46,172 bases of DNA from Phycisphaerales bacterium (GCA_019744815.1 JAIEUA010000015.1:1-46172); one strand, 5' to 3'; counted from the first letter of the stretch, positions 1 through 8,017 are shown. The notes: generated from the letters alone by a model not told the origin. A program made the numbers and translations.

Positions 1-8
1 GTGAGCGC

Positions 9-45
9 CACCCATGTGTCCGAACACCCGTCACCCATGTCTCCG
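9..45. repeat. Two direct copies of CACCCATGTsTCCG, possible IS-end remnant
   Basis: CACCCATGTGTCCG (9-22) and CACCCATGTCTCCG (32-45) are 14-base near-identical direct repeats with one mismatch, start to start 23 bases. Spaced direct repeats of this kind are seen in the ends of some insertion sequences such as IS21 or IS481 relatives, so the window may begin just outside an element. No transposase is visible inside the window. This is inference only. Confidence 0.3.
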
Positions 46-129
46 GCCTAAACACGCAGCGGGGAGGGGTGGTCGAGCGCAGCGAGACCGGGGCGGGGTG
101 CCTTGATTGGACCCTTGGTTGGACCCAAG

Positions 130-169
130 GTGCCACCAGTCCGCCGGCTCTGCGGCGCGACTGGTGCGT
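130..169 (+). repeat. REP-like hairpin, copy A (GTGCCA / GCTCTG loop)
   Basis: GTGCCA at 130-135 leads into a hairpin: CACCAGTC and CGCCG on the left, loop GCTCTG, then CGGCG and GACTGGTG on the right with one bulged C, followed by CGT. It forms a convergent pair with the copy at 214-256. See the finding on the dispersed hairpin family. Confidence 0.75.
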
Positions 170-213
170 CTGCAACCCACGCGTCCGAACGCTCGCTCGC
201 GTCCGCTCCGGCC

Positions 214-256
214 CGCATCAGTCGCGCCGTGCCGAGCCACGGCGGACTGATGGCAC
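214..256 (-). repeat. REP-like hairpin, copy B, inverted relative to copy A
   Basis: Read on the minus strand: GTGCCA, CATCAGTC, CGCCGTG, loop GCTCGG, CACGGCG, a bulged C, GACTGATG. Outer and inner stem bases differ from copy A but pair among themselves, which is compensatory change. About 45 bases separate it from copy A. Confidence 0.75.
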
Positions 257-310
257 CACGGCAACGGCTCGCGAGTCGAGCACGCGCCGCGTGTCCGCTC
301 CGAGCTTCTC

Positions 311-1426
311 TCAATCCCCAAACGTCGTGTACACCGCCCGGGCCGCCGCCACCATCGGATCATCCGGACGCACCTTGCGCTGCTTCCCCGACACTTCTTC
401 GATGGCCACATCCGTCAGCGTTCCACCCTGCACCGCCACCATCCGCCCGAACCGCGACACCCGCACCAATTCCATCGCCCGATGCCCGAGCATCGTCGCC
501 AGCACGCGGTCTTGCGCGACCGGCGTCCCGCCGCGTTGCACGTGCCCGAGCACGACGTAGCGTGATTCGATCTTGGTTTCCTGCTCGATCGCGCTCGCCA
601 GCCACTCCGCGATGCCGCCCAGCCGCACCGGATCGGGGCTGGTCGGATCGATCTTCGCGATCTTCTGCTTCTCGCCGATCGGTGCCGCGCCTTCCGCCAC
701 GCAGATGATGCTGAACCGCTTGCCCCGCCGGCCGCGGCTCACCGCCATGTCGCACACCGTCTCCAGATGGAACGGAATCTCGGGGATCAGGATCGCATCG
801 CTCCCGCTCGCCAACCCAGCGCCGAGCGCGATCCATCCCGCATTGCGTCCCATCACCTCGACCACCATCACGCGATGATGGCTCGCGGCGGTCGAATGCA
901 GCTTGTCGAGAGCATCCGTCGCCGTGGCGACCGCGGTTGCGTGACCGAAGGTGATCTCCGTGCCCATCAGGTCGTTATCGATGGTCTTGGGCACGCCGAC
1001 GAAGCGCAGCTCCACGCCGGTGCTTCGAGCCTTCAACGTCAGCTCGTGCGCGATGCTCATGCTCCCGTCGCCGCCGATGACGACGATGCAGTCCAGCCCG
1101 TGCTTGCGGATCGTCGCGATCGCCTTCCCGCTCACGTCCTCGATCCGCGGCGTGCCGTCCGCGTTGGTCCCCGTTGCAAACCGCAACGGGTTCGCCTTGT
1201 TGGAAGAGCCGAGGATCGTCCCGCCCTGGGTCAGGATGTTGGACACATCATCCATCCGCAGCGGCCGCAGCCGATCCTCGATCAGCCCGAGGAAGCCGTC
1301 CTCGATCCCGAGCACCTCGAGCCCGTTGAAGCACGCGTCCTTCACGACGGCACGGATGACCGCATTGAGCCCCGGGCAGTCGCCCCCGGCGGTGAGCACT
1401 CCGATGCGTTTGACAGTGGGGGCCAT
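311..1426 (-). CDS. pfkA: 6-phosphofructokinase (group III-like)
   Basis: Phosphorylates fructose 6-phosphate to the 1,6-bisphosphate, the committed step of glycolysis, in the cytosol. The 371-residue protein shows the PFK hallmarks in order: GGDCPGLNAVIR near 14-25, GGDGSM at 118-123, PKTIDND at 146-152 with the catalytic Asp at 150, MGRNAGWIA in the substrate site, and PEIPF. The donor-specificity positions are mixed: Gly in GGDGS, as in ATP enzymes, but Lys before TIDND, as in PPi enzymes. That combination is found in group III PFKs, which include both ATP- and PPi-dependent members, so the donor cannot be assigned. The start is the ATG at 1426, directly before MAPTVKRIGVLTAGGD; a longer in-frame start at 1462 only adds unconserved residues. 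No clear Shine-Dalgarno precedes it. A TCTAAT box lies 7 bases upstream, so a leaderless message is possible. Confidence 0.95.
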   Translation of the reverse strand: MAPTVKRIGVLTAGGDCPGLNAVIRAVVKDACFNGLEVLGIEDGFLGLIEDRLRPLRMDDVSNILTQGGTILGSSNKANPLRFATGTNADGTPRIEDVSGKAIATIRKHGLDCIVVIGGDGSMSIAHELTLKARSTGVELRFVGVPKTIDNDLMGTEITFGHATAVATATDALDKLHSTAASHHRVMVVEVMGRNAGWIALGAGLASGSDAILIPEIPFHLETVCDMAVSRGRRGKRFSIICVAEGAAPIGEKQKIAKIDPTSPDPVRLGGIAEWLASAIEQETKIESRYVVLGHVQRGGTPVAQDRVLATMLGHRAMELVRVSRFGRMVAVQGGTLTDVAIEEVSGKQRKVRPDDPMVAAARAVYTTFGD

Positions 1427-1620
1427 GCCACAGATTAGACCGACGGCGCCCCGAACCGGCATACCCAGAAGACGCCGAGACTGAGGAGTCTTCGACGAAG
1501 CCTCGGTTCGTGTGGAACGAGCGTGTTCAGATCACGGACGATCATCGCTCCGGTCCACCCGAGGCTTCCTCGCGGACTCGTCAGCCTCGGCGTCTGCCAG
1601 ACGCCGCCCCTGATCGTCGC

Positions 1621-1716
1621 CTGTTCTCCTGTTCTCCTGTTCTCCTGTTCTCCTCTTCTCCTCTTCCCCTCTTCCCCTTCTCCCCTGCCCCCCTCCTCCC
1701 CTTTCCTTTACACTCC
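1621..1716 (+). repeat. Pyrimidine tract upstream of dprA with CTGTTCTCC tandem units
   Basis: About 95 bases of nearly pure C/T. It opens with four tandem units of the form TGTTCTCC, then degrades into CTTCCCC-type runs ending a few bases before the dprA start at 1722. Similar tracts precede hutI, the GNAT gene and the sugar transferase gene. There is no Shine-Dalgarno between tract and start codon. Confidence 0.7.
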
Positions 1717-1721
1717 CCTCC

Positions 1722-3023
1722 ATGCACGTCGACGCCCCCACGCTCGCCCTGCTCCGCCTCACGCTCATCGACAACGTCGGCCCCGCCACCATCGCGAGCC
1801 TCCTCGCCCGCGCCGGTTCACCCGAAGCCGCTCTCCATCTCTCCGCCGCCGAGATCGACGCCGCCCGCCCCAAAGGCTCCCGCGGCGGAGCCTCCGGCAC
1901 CTCCATCGCCGCCGGCATCGCTGGGTCCAAATCCCGGGCCGAGGACGAACTCGCCCGCGCCGACAAACTCAACATCCGCCTCGTCGGCATCCACGACCCC
2001 GGCTACCCCGCCCTGCTCCGCGAGATCCCCGACGCGCCACCGATCCTCTACTACAAGGGTTCGCTCGATGCCGTCGCGGGTGCGTCACCCGGCTTTGGTG
2101 TCGGCATCGTCGGCAGCCGCACCTGCACGACCTACGGCCTCGAGCAAACCACCCGCTTCGCCGCCGCCCTCGCCCGCAGCGGCCTGGTCATCATCAGCGG
2201 CGGCGCTCGCGGCATCGACACCGCCGCCCACCGCGCCGCCCTCATGCACCAGGGCCGCACCATCGCCGTCATGGGCTGCGGCCTCGGTCACACCTATCCC
2301 CCTGAGAACCAAGAGCTTTTCGAACGCATCTGTGCCCCCGCTCAGACCAATGCCGCCGGTGAAGTCATCGCCGCAACCCCCGGGGCACTCCTCTCCGAAC
2401 TCCCCATCGACACGCCGCCCGACTCGCGAAACTTCCCCCGCCGCAACCGCATCATCTCCGGCCTCTCCTTGGGCGTGCTCGTGATCGAAGCCGCCCGCAA
2501 GTCCGGCGCGCTCATCACCGCCAAGATCGCCGCCGAGGAACACGGCCGCGAGGTCTGCGTCGTCCCCGGTCGCGTGGACTCGCCGTCGTCCGAAGGTGGC
2601 AACGACCTCATCAAGTCCGGTGGCGGCGCCCTCGTCACCGAGCCCGGCGACGTCATCGCCGTCCTCGAATCCGCCGCCCGACATCAACACGCCGGCACCC
2701 ACGCCGCGCGCTTCGCGCCGCTCGCGCTCCACGACAACGACCCGAACGAATCCGCCCCGAATCTGTTCGGTGCAACACCGACCAAACCAACCGACCCCAA
2801 CAAGAACAGTCCGGCGCGCGAAACGGCGCGCTCCAGCACCGCGCCGACACTCGCGGCCGCGGAGCACGCGCCCATTCTCGAAGCGCTCGACACCGAGCGC
2901 ACCGCCGACGAGCTCGCCGCCGCCACCGGCATCGACATCGTCAAACTCCGCTCGCACCTGACCTTACTGGAGATCGCCGGACGCGTGACCCGCCACGGCT
3001 CGCGTTTCGCGCGGAAGCGGTAG
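1722..3023 (+). CDS. dprA: DNA processing protein DprA/Smf
   Basis: Binds incoming single-stranded DNA and loads RecA during natural transformation; acts in the cytosol. The 433-residue protein has the family's three parts. An N-terminal helix-hairpin-helix-like segment (about 8-45, LIDNVGPATIASLL) comes first. The Rossmann-like DprA core follows (about 85-310), with GSRTCTTYG from 131, SGGARGIDTAAH, a GCGLGHTYPPEN loop, FPRRNRIISGLS and the SGALITAKIAAEEHGREVCVVPG strand. A C-terminal winged helix (about 385-430) ends RHGSRFARKR. Between core and winged helix is a low-complexity linker of about 60 residues. The ATG at 1722 follows the pyrimidine tract directly and has no Shine-Dalgarno. It is transcribed away from pfkA. 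No other competence genes are in the window. Confidence 0.93.
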   Translation: MHVDAPTLALLRLTLIDNVGPATIASLLARAGSPEAALHLSAAEIDAARPKGSRGGASGTSIAAGIAGSKSRAEDELARADKLNIRLVGIHDPGYPALLREIPDAPPILYYKGSLDAVAGASPGFGVGIVGSRTCTTYGLEQTTRFAAALARSGLVIISGGARGIDTAAHRAALMHQGRTIAVMGCGLGHTYPPENQELFERICAPAQTNAAGEVIAATPGALLSELPIDTPPDSRNFPRRNRIISGLSLGVLVIEAARKSGALITAKIAAEEHGREVCVVPGRVDSPSSEGGNDLIKSGGGALVTEPGDVIAVLESAARHQHAGTHAARFAPLALHDNDPNESAPNLFGATPTKPTDPNKNSPARETARSSTAPTLAAAEHAPILEALDTERTADELAAATGIDIVKLRSHLTLLEIAGRVTRHGSRFARKR

Positions 3024-3759
3024 CGGCGGTTCGACGTCCTATAAGGTCGCGGCTCGAAGCCCAAAAACCCGCTTTTCGCGGTGGAGATCCTGTCATTTCT
3101 GCCACGATTCCATGGAGACACCCTTGACACAAGGCGTGCGATCACTTACCTTGTACCAAACAAAGTGAAAGAAATCTGATCGGTTTCGGGCCCGCTCGCC
3201 GACAAAGACTGCACGATGGAACCCGCCTTCTCGCCTATCCTTCGATTCGGTCCCGGTGGGGATTACGTCGCGGACTACCAGCCGCGCCGCAATGGAACCA
3301 CCAGTCTTCGGCGTGTCCAGCTCGACGCCGCCGATCGTCGCCCGAACCGCGACAGCTCCAGACCCGACCTTCGCTTGGTCGGTGCCTCGGGCCTCGGTAC
3401 CCACGATCGCGCACTCGAGCCGGACCCCGAATCCTGCGGCGGAGGATCCCCGCAGTCCTCGAACACGGACGGCTCCAACGTGCAGCGTTCCAGACTCCTG
3501 GCGGCGTGGTGTCTCGCCGTTCGGGCTCTGGACGAACTCGGCCCCGTGCTTGCCCGGGTGGGCAAATTCGCCCTGGCCAAAGACGGCGTCCTGGCCGAGC
3601 TCAAGCCGGCATCGGGCCCCGCCCGCGCCACCGGAGATTCGCCTTCCTTCGTCTCGCAGCCCGCCGACCCCGCTTTCTCTCGTGGTGGGTTCAGTGGGGA
3701 ATCAACGCAGTGGATCAACGCCGCACCTTCCAACGGTTCGCGGCCTGGAGGTTTGAACC
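3024..3759. other. Unassigned 736-base region between dprA and lexA
   Basis: No gene is called. The first part (about 3110-3190) is AT-richer and holds a promoter-like pair. Downstream are open frames on both strands: a plus frame from 3216 that contains passages such as LDELGPVLARVGKFALAKDG but runs about 200 bases into lexA out of frame, and a minus frame across about 3093-3700 that lacks a convincing start. Neither has a family I recognise, a ribosome binding site or a plausible end. It could be a long lexA leader, an unrecognised RNA, or a decayed gene. Confidence 0.5.
3124..3152 (+). promoter_or_regulatory. Candidate promoter upstream of lexA
   Basis: TTGACA at 3124-3129 is a perfect -35 match. 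A 17-base spacer leads to TACCTT at 3147-3152, a poor -10 match (3 of 6). It lies in a local AT-rich patch. If used, it would give a lexA leader of about 600 bases. I could not identify a LexA box; no close match to the GTTC-N7-GTTC or CGAACATATGTTCG types is evident. Confidence 0.3.
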
Positions 3760-4389
3760 ATGAATCTGAACTTGACGCCCAAGCAGCTCCGCATTCTCCA
3801 ACTTATCCGCGACTGGCGGGTTCGTCGGGGCTATTCCCCGACGATGCAAGAGCTGGCCGACGAAATCGGCGTCAGCAAGGTGACGGTCTTCGAGCACGTC
3901 GAAGCCCTTATCAAGAAGGGCGCGTTGGTCCGCGAGCCCAACAAGGCTCGCTCTTTGTCGATCGCTGACGGCATCGCCGTTCCCGACGAGGCCCGCCCCC
4001 TCCGCTTCCCGCTCGTCGGCCGCATCGCCGCCGGCCACCCCATCGAGCGGGTCGAGAACGTCGACGAGATCGACCTCGCCGACATGCTCGTCGCCAAGAC
4101 CCAAAAGGGCCAGGAAAGCACCTTCGCCCTGAAGGTCGAAGGCGACTCGATGCGTGACGAGGGCATCCTCGACGGCGACTTCGTCCTCATCGAGCGCACC
4201 CAGGTCGCCCAGAACGGCGACCGCGTCGTGGCTCTGCTGCCCGACGGCTCGACGACCCTGAAGACCTTCTTCAAGGAAGACGACCACATCCGCCTCCAGC
4301 CCGCCAACCCGAACTTCGAGCCCATCCGCGTCCGCTTCTGCCAGGTGCAGGGCGTGGTGAAGGCCGTCGTGCGGCGGTACGGACGCTAA
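3760..4389 (+). CDS. lexA: LexA repressor, SOS regulator
   Basis: Represses SOS genes until RecA-ssDNA filaments trigger its self-cleavage. The 209-residue protein has the N-terminal winged helix (about 1-65: LTPKQLRILQLIRDW, GYSPTMQELADEIGVSKVTV, ending NKARSLSI) and a C-terminal S24 peptidase. The Ala91-Gly92 cleavage bond sits in GRIAAGHPI. The catalytic dyad is Ser130 in VEGDSMRDEGI and Lys168 in STTLKTFFKE. All residues needed for autocleavage are present. The ATG at 3760 has TGGAGG about 9 bases upstream. It is separated from dprA by an unusually long unexplained region and converges on the thioredoxin-like gene. Confidence 0.95.
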   Translation: MNLNLTPKQLRILQLIRDWRVRRGYSPTMQELADEIGVSKVTVFEHVEALIKKGALVREPNKARSLSIADGIAVPDEARPLRFPLVGRIAAGHPIERVENVDEIDLADMLVAKTQKGQESTFALKVEGDSMRDEGILDGDFVLIERTQVAQNGDRVVALLPDGSTTLKTFFKEDDHIRLQPANPNFEPIRVRFCQVQGVVKAVVRRYGR

Positions 4390-4392
4390 CGC

Positions 4393-4449
4393 TCAGTGGG
4401 ACCGGCCTCCGGCCGGTCGGCCATCAGTGGGACCGGCCTCTGGCCGGTC
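4393..4449 (+). repeat. Tandem palindromic repeat just after lexA
   Basis: Two 26-base copies (4393-4418 and 4424-4449) differ at one base. Each contains the palindrome GACCGGCC-TC-(C/T)GGCCGGTC preceded by TCAGTGG. The unit is self-complementary, so each copy can form a hairpin. It begins four bases after the lexA stop codon. Confidence 0.7.
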
Positions 4450-4486
4450 ACGTCGCCCGCGAAGTTCAGACTCGATCCACCACAAG

Positions 4487-4510
4487 CCGCGGGGCACACC
4501 CCGCGGTTTT
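4487..4510 (+). terminator. Rho-independent terminator of lexA
   Basis: CCGCGGGG, loop CACA, CCCCGCGG, then TTTT. It is a perfect 8-base-pair GC stem followed by a T run on the plus strand. It lies between the convergent lexA and thioredoxin-like genes and ends about 10 bases before the latter's stop codon. Confidence 0.85.
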
Positions 4511-4520
4511 CATTTCATCC

Positions 4521-5174
4521 TCACTTCACGGCCAGCGCCTCGACCAGCGCCGCCCGCATCTCGTCGGCCCGCTCCTTGGTCACCTCGCCCCGCCACATCC
4601 CCAGCACCTTGCCTTGGCCGTCCAGCAGCACCGCCGCCGGAGTGGAGTTCACTTTCAAGAGCCACGTCTTGGCCCCATCGGGCACGGCGAACGGCGGGAT
4701 GAACTTGCCCGCCTTGGTGAACGCGTCCGCCCACGCGGCGTTGCCCTTCTCGCTCCGATCGTCCGGCGGCGGCGCATCAGCGATCACACCCACCACCCGC
4801 AGCTTGGTCGGCGCGATGCCCGCTACGTGCTCGCGCAGGATGTCGTCGTAGATCGGCACCGCCTGCTCGCAGTAGCCGCAGTGGCGGCCGAGCATGAACA
4901 GCATCGTCGGCCCGTCGTGCGGGAACGCCAGCGGCGTCGCGCTGCGATCCGGACGCACCAGCTGCAGACCACTCACGCTCTCGCCCACCTGCAGCGACGG
5001 CCCGTAGCCCGTCTTCTCGCCCTTGTTGATCGTCGCGTCGTTCAGCCGGCTCTGCAGCAACGAGATGTCGGCCTTGAGCTCCCGGTTCTGCTTCACGAGC
5101 AAGAGAATCAGCACGCCGAACACGACGCAGCACGCGACGAGGACAGCAACGGGAGTTCGGGAGCCGGGGTTCAT
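4521..5174 (-). CDS. Membrane-anchored thioredoxin-like (TlpA/redoxin) protein
   Basis: Probable thiol-disulfide protein acting on the outer face of the cytoplasmic membrane. The 217-residue protein starts MNPGSRTPVAVLVACC and has one N-terminal membrane segment (about 8-26, VAVLVACCVVFGVLILLLV). A short coiled-coil-like stretch follows (QNRELKADISLLQSRLND), then a thioredoxin fold. The redox motif is CGYC in LGRHCGYCEQAVPIYDDI. The cis-Pro segment is VNSTPAAVLLDGQGKV. I chose the ATG at 5174 because it comes directly before the membrane segment; the frame stays open to 5465 but the extra residues are not protein-like. Its substrate cannot be predicted, and there is no cytochrome c maturation gene nearby. 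Confidence 0.8.
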   Translation of the reverse strand: MNPGSRTPVAVLVACCVVFGVLILLLVKQNRELKADISLLQSRLNDATINKGEKTGYGPSLQVGESVSGLQLVRPDRSATPLAFPHDGPTMLFMLGRHCGYCEQAVPIYDDILREHVAGIAPTKLRVVGVIADAPPPDDRSEKGNAAWADAFTKAGKFIPPFAVPDGAKTWLLKVNSTPAAVLLDGQGKVLGMWRGEVTKERADEMRAALVEALAVK

Positions 5175-5352
5175 ACCGGGGATTCTACTTGAGCGACAAG
5201 TGGCCCGGGCGAACCGAAAGGTGCCTTGTGCCGGCCGCGCCGCGCTTGCAATGCCGCGCGAAGCGAGTATGCTCGGCTCAGAGGCAGTCCTGAACCGACG
5301 CCGCGCAGCGACGCCGGTTCGCTCATCGGTAGCAACTCGATCGGAGGACAAC

Positions 5353-6687
5353 ATGCTCACCCGTCTCTTCGGCGCTGCGAAGCGCACGCTGTGTGTTGCG
5401 GCTCTCGGCGCCACGCTCGGTGCCACGTTCGGCCCCGCGTCGGCCGATGCCGCCATCGTCAACATCTCGACCCAGGGCGTGATTGTCGAAGGGCTCGGCG
5501 GCTACTGCATTACCTTCGAGGCCGACAACGGCAGCACCTATCTCCTCAACACCCTGCAGACGTTCACTCCCGGCGATCGCGTCCACGTCAGCGGCTCCTA
5601 CGACGACACAACATCCGGTTTCTGCTTCAACACCGGCGGCCCGCGGGTCACCGTGTCGTCAATTCAGCCGGCATTTGCCGGCGTCGGCACGTTGGTCTCG
5701 GGCGTCGGCGGGCTGCGTCTGCAGACCGACGACGGCCGCACCTTCCTGCTCCAGAACTCCGGCCCGTTTCGCGCCGGCGCGCGGGTCTACGTGCAGGGCA
5801 TCGTCACCTTCCCATCCCGCAGCACCGCACGCATCGACAACACCGTCATCGGCCCGGCGTTCTCCGATTTCGGCCGCGTGACCGATCTCACGCCCGGACA
5901 CCTGCGCTTCAAGTCCGACGCGGGCGTGGTCTATTCGCTCGACCGCACCGGCAACCTGCCCACGTACTCCACGCTGGTCGGAACCTACGTCTTTGTCGAG
6001 GGCATCCGCGGCAAGATCGACGGCGGCGTCATCCCGCTCACCTCCGTCACCGCCCGCCCCGCGTTCAACGCCTCCGGGCGCGTGGTCGCGACCGCTAATG
6101 GCGTCGCGTTCGATGGCGACACGCTGATCCTCCAGCCGCTGTTCACCGCCGCCGCGCTCGCGAACGTGCCCGTCGGGTCCAAGGTCTATCTCCGCGGCCG
6201 CGGCCCCGACGATTATGACTACGGCGAGGCCAAGCCCGCGAACAACATCCGCCTCAGCCGCGTTGGTCCGTCCTACACCGCGCTGGGCTACCTCGACATC
6301 CCGACCAAGACCGTGATCAACCTCGAAGACGGAGCCGTCATCAACGTCGAGTACACCGGCGATCCGCTCTTCAACCCGTCGGGCTCGCTGGTCTACGTCG
6401 CGGGTGAACTGGCCTCGCAGGGCCCGAACACGGTGACGCTCTCCAACAACCAGACTCGCATCGGCGTCATCGTCGAGGGTTACCTGGGCACCTGGGTGGA
6501 CTGCAGCCCGGTGGTCCTCATCGACGGCGGCGGTCGAATCTTCCCCCGCAACACCGCGCCGTTTGTCCTGGGCAACCGCGTCCGCGTGGCCGGCGGCTAC
6601 ACCTTCGACGTCCCCTGCGATGAACAAGGCGGCCTCGTCGACAACACCATCGTGGAAGCCAACAACGAGTCGCGACCCGCGAAGTGA
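5353..6687 (+). CDS. Secreted protein of six OB-like beta repeats
   Basis: The 444-residue protein is exported: a signal peptide (about 1-36, MLTRLFGAAKRTLCVAALGA...ASADA) precedes the mature part. The remainder divides into six repeats of about 62-75 residues. Each has the pattern GxxVxxxxGLxLxxDDGxTFLLxNxxxFxxGxRVYVxGxV, and the first four end in a hydrophobic strand closing with PAF or PSY. This strand order resembles the small OB-fold-like repeats of DUF5666-type proteins. No enzyme motif is present. The start at ATG 5353 has GGAGG six bases upstream; the frame is open from 5023 but that extension is non-protein-like and overlaps the divergent gene. The function may be binding or structural in the envelope. 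Confidence 0.75.
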   Translation: MLTRLFGAAKRTLCVAALGATLGATFGPASADAAIVNISTQGVIVEGLGGYCITFEADNGSTYLLNTLQTFTPGDRVHVSGSYDDTTSGFCFNTGGPRVTVSSIQPAFAGVGTLVSGVGGLRLQTDDGRTFLLQNSGPFRAGARVYVQGIVTFPSRSTARIDNTVIGPAFSDFGRVTDLTPGHLRFKSDAGVVYSLDRTGNLPTYSTLVGTYVFVEGIRGKIDGGVIPLTSVTARPAFNASGRVVATANGVAFDGDTLILQPLFTAAALANVPVGSKVYLRGRGPDDYDYGEAKPANNIRLSRVGPSYTALGYLDIPTKTVINLEDGAVINVEYTGDPLFNPSGSLVYVAGELASQGPNTVTLSNNQTRIGVIVEGYLGTWVDCSPVVLIDGGGRIFPRNTAPFVLGNRVRVAGGYTFDVPCDEQGGLVDNTIVEANNESRPAK

Positions 6688-6800
6688 ATCCGTGTTCTGG
6701 CCTCCTCGCGCGGGTTGGCTTCAGGCAAGCAGATGGTGCCCGACACCGCGTGGCGTAAAGGCGGGCGAGCCTGTCCTTGGCCTGGGGTCGGCGGGAGTTG

Positions 6801-7325
6801 TCACTTGTTGACGAAGCCTGCGGCACGGCGCCACTGGCGGAGCTGGCCGAGGTGGTAGGACTCGTGGGTGGCGAGCAGGTAGACGACGATGCGGCCGATG
6901 GTGGGGGCGAAGTTGCGGAGCTGCGGCGGGGTTTCGCGGGGGAAGTGGGCGGCGTGGCGTTCGCGCACGATCGCTTCGGCGAGCGCGTGGCGGTGGCTCA
7001 GCTGAGCGAGCAGATCGGACTTGGAGCGATAGAGGGCGCGATCGGCGGCGGGCGTGGATCCCGGGCCGAAGGACTTGGCTTCGTCGGGGGATGGGATGGA
7101 GTCGGTGCCGCCGAGGAGCTGAATGATGAATCCGGCCGCGGTGTTGAGGTGCGAGAGTGTCCAGGCAGGATGGTTGACGAGGCCTGCGGGCTGCTCGGCG
7201 AGTCGGGAGTCGGGGATGTCGGCGACGGCGTCGGAGACTTGCTGGAGTGTGCCGGAGAAGATGTTGAGGATGAGGTCGAGATTGAGGTCGGGGTTGGGGT
7301 TGGGGCTGGCGGATGAGTCGGACAT
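6801..7325 (-). CDS. DinB superfamily protein (putative metal-dependent hydrolase or thiol transferase)
   Basis: The 174-residue protein has the DinB/YfiT four-helix-bundle pattern: NIFSGTLQQVSDAVADIP at the start, NHPAWTLSHLNTAAGFII in helix 2, and the C-terminal THESYHLGQLRQWRRAAG. The His residues in SHL and in HESYH are the expected metal ligands. Members include bacillithiol or mycothiol S-transferases and many proteins of unknown role. The name DinB here refers to the fold family of Bacillus DinB, not to DNA polymerase IV. The first 15 residues are low-complexity (NPNPDLNLDL). Its 5' 328 bases overlap the extended reading frame of the upstream HTH-like gene. A second family member lies at 39920-40396. 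Confidence 0.85.
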   Translation of the reverse strand: MSDSSASPNPNPDLNLDLILNIFSGTLQQVSDAVADIPDSRLAEQPAGLVNHPAWTLSHLNTAAGFIIQLLGGTDSIPSPDEAKSFGPGSTPAADRALYRSKSDLLAQLSHRHALAEAIVRERHAAHFPRETPPQLRNFAPTIGRIVVYLLATHESYHLGQLRQWRRAAGFVNK

Positions 7326-8017
7326 GGATCGCTCCTGGTGGGAGCGGTTGGATTCGGGATTGGTGCGGGGGTTTCGGGAGAGTTTGGGGCGTTGTGCGGT
7401 TTGTTGGGTTGCGCGTTGATCGACGCGGGTTGCAGTTCGGTTGCGTCTCGGTGCCTTGCCAGCCTCCCACCTTCAAGGCGGGACTCGGCCACCTCTCCCC
7501 AATGGAGCGGGGCGAGGAGGGGCGCGAGGGGTGCGGGGGGTGTGGGGTTAGCGGCTGTGGTGATGGGCGCGGGGGTGGCCCCACGCTTGCGCGTGGGGTT
7601 CGTTGTGAGTTGCGACGTGACGATGCGCGGCGTGAAGTTGGCGATCTTGAAGAGCTGGGTGGCGGCGCGGCGGGCGGACTCTTGATGGATGAGATCTTCG
7701 CGGCGGTTCTTTGGCGTGTCGCGGCGGACGGCGTTGGTGGTGTCGTTGATGTAGCCGTCGAGGATGAGGGACAGCGCGTGGGCGCACTTGTCGAGCTGGG
7801 CGGTGGCGGCGAGACGGCCGCGGCGGGCGTTCGCGAGTTCGGCCTGGGCGAGGATCTCGATCGCGTCGTCGCTGGCGAGATACACGGTCAACGCGGCGAC
7901 GGAGGTGCGGAGGGCCTGGGCGATGTCATCGATCGAGCAGTCGGCGCGCTGGAGGAGGTCGAGCAGGAGTTGGGCCTGCGGCGGCGTGGGATTGAAGATG
8001 TCGATGCGGTCCGCCAC
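6998..8017 (-). CDS. Small HTH-like protein whose 3' end is replaced by repeat sequence
   Basis: The first about 138 residues (8017 to about 7600) look like a real protein. A helix-turn-helix-like segment reads LLQRADCSIDDIAQALRTS then VAALTVYLASDDAIE, followed by helical sequence (ANARRGRLAATAQLDKCAHAL, ESARRAATQLFKIANFTPRI). After about 7600 the frame enters repeat-derived sequence (NPTRKRG, then LHWGEVAESRLEGGRL), then a Pro/Ser/Thr-rich shadow of the dinB gene, and does not stop until 6998. The formal product of 339 residues overlaps the DinB-fold gene by 328 bases out of frame, so the original stop was probably lost when repeats inserted. The original protein may have been about 140 residues. 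Start MADRIDIFNPT; function probably DNA binding, uncertain. Confidence 0.5.
   Translation of the reverse strand: MADRIDIFNPTPPQAQLLLDLLQRADCSIDDIAQALRTSVAALTVYLASDDAIEILAQAELANARRGRLAATAQLDKCAHALSLILDGYINDTTNAVRRDTPKNRREDLIHQESARRAATQLFKIANFTPRIVTSQLTTNPTRKRGATPAPITTAANPTPPAPLAPLLAPLHWGEVAESRLEGGRLARHRDATELQPASINAQPNKPHNAPNSPETPAPIPNPTAPTRSDPCPTHPPAPTPTPTSISTSSSTSSPAHSSKSPTPSPTSPTPDSPSSPQASSTILPGHSRTSTPRPDSSFSSSAAPTPSHPPTKPSPSARDPRPPPIAPSIAPSPICSLS
7579..7598. repeat. CCCCACGC-TTGC-GCGTGGGG palindrome (NPTRKRG-type repeat)
   Basis: A perfect 8-base-pair inverted repeat with a TTGC loop. On the minus strand it translates inside NPTRKRG, a peptide I associate with repeats scattered through planctomycete genomes. 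It marks the point where the upstream HTH-like gene loses its coding character. Confidence 0.6.

Noticed and set aside
3275..3733. Minus-strand frame before lexA
   Set aside because: No recognisable family and no convincing start; likely a shadow frame of GC-rich DNA.
3216..3968. Plus-strand open frame upstream of lexA
   Set aside because: It runs about 200 bases into lexA out of frame, with no ribosome binding site or known domain; kept only as part of the unassigned region.
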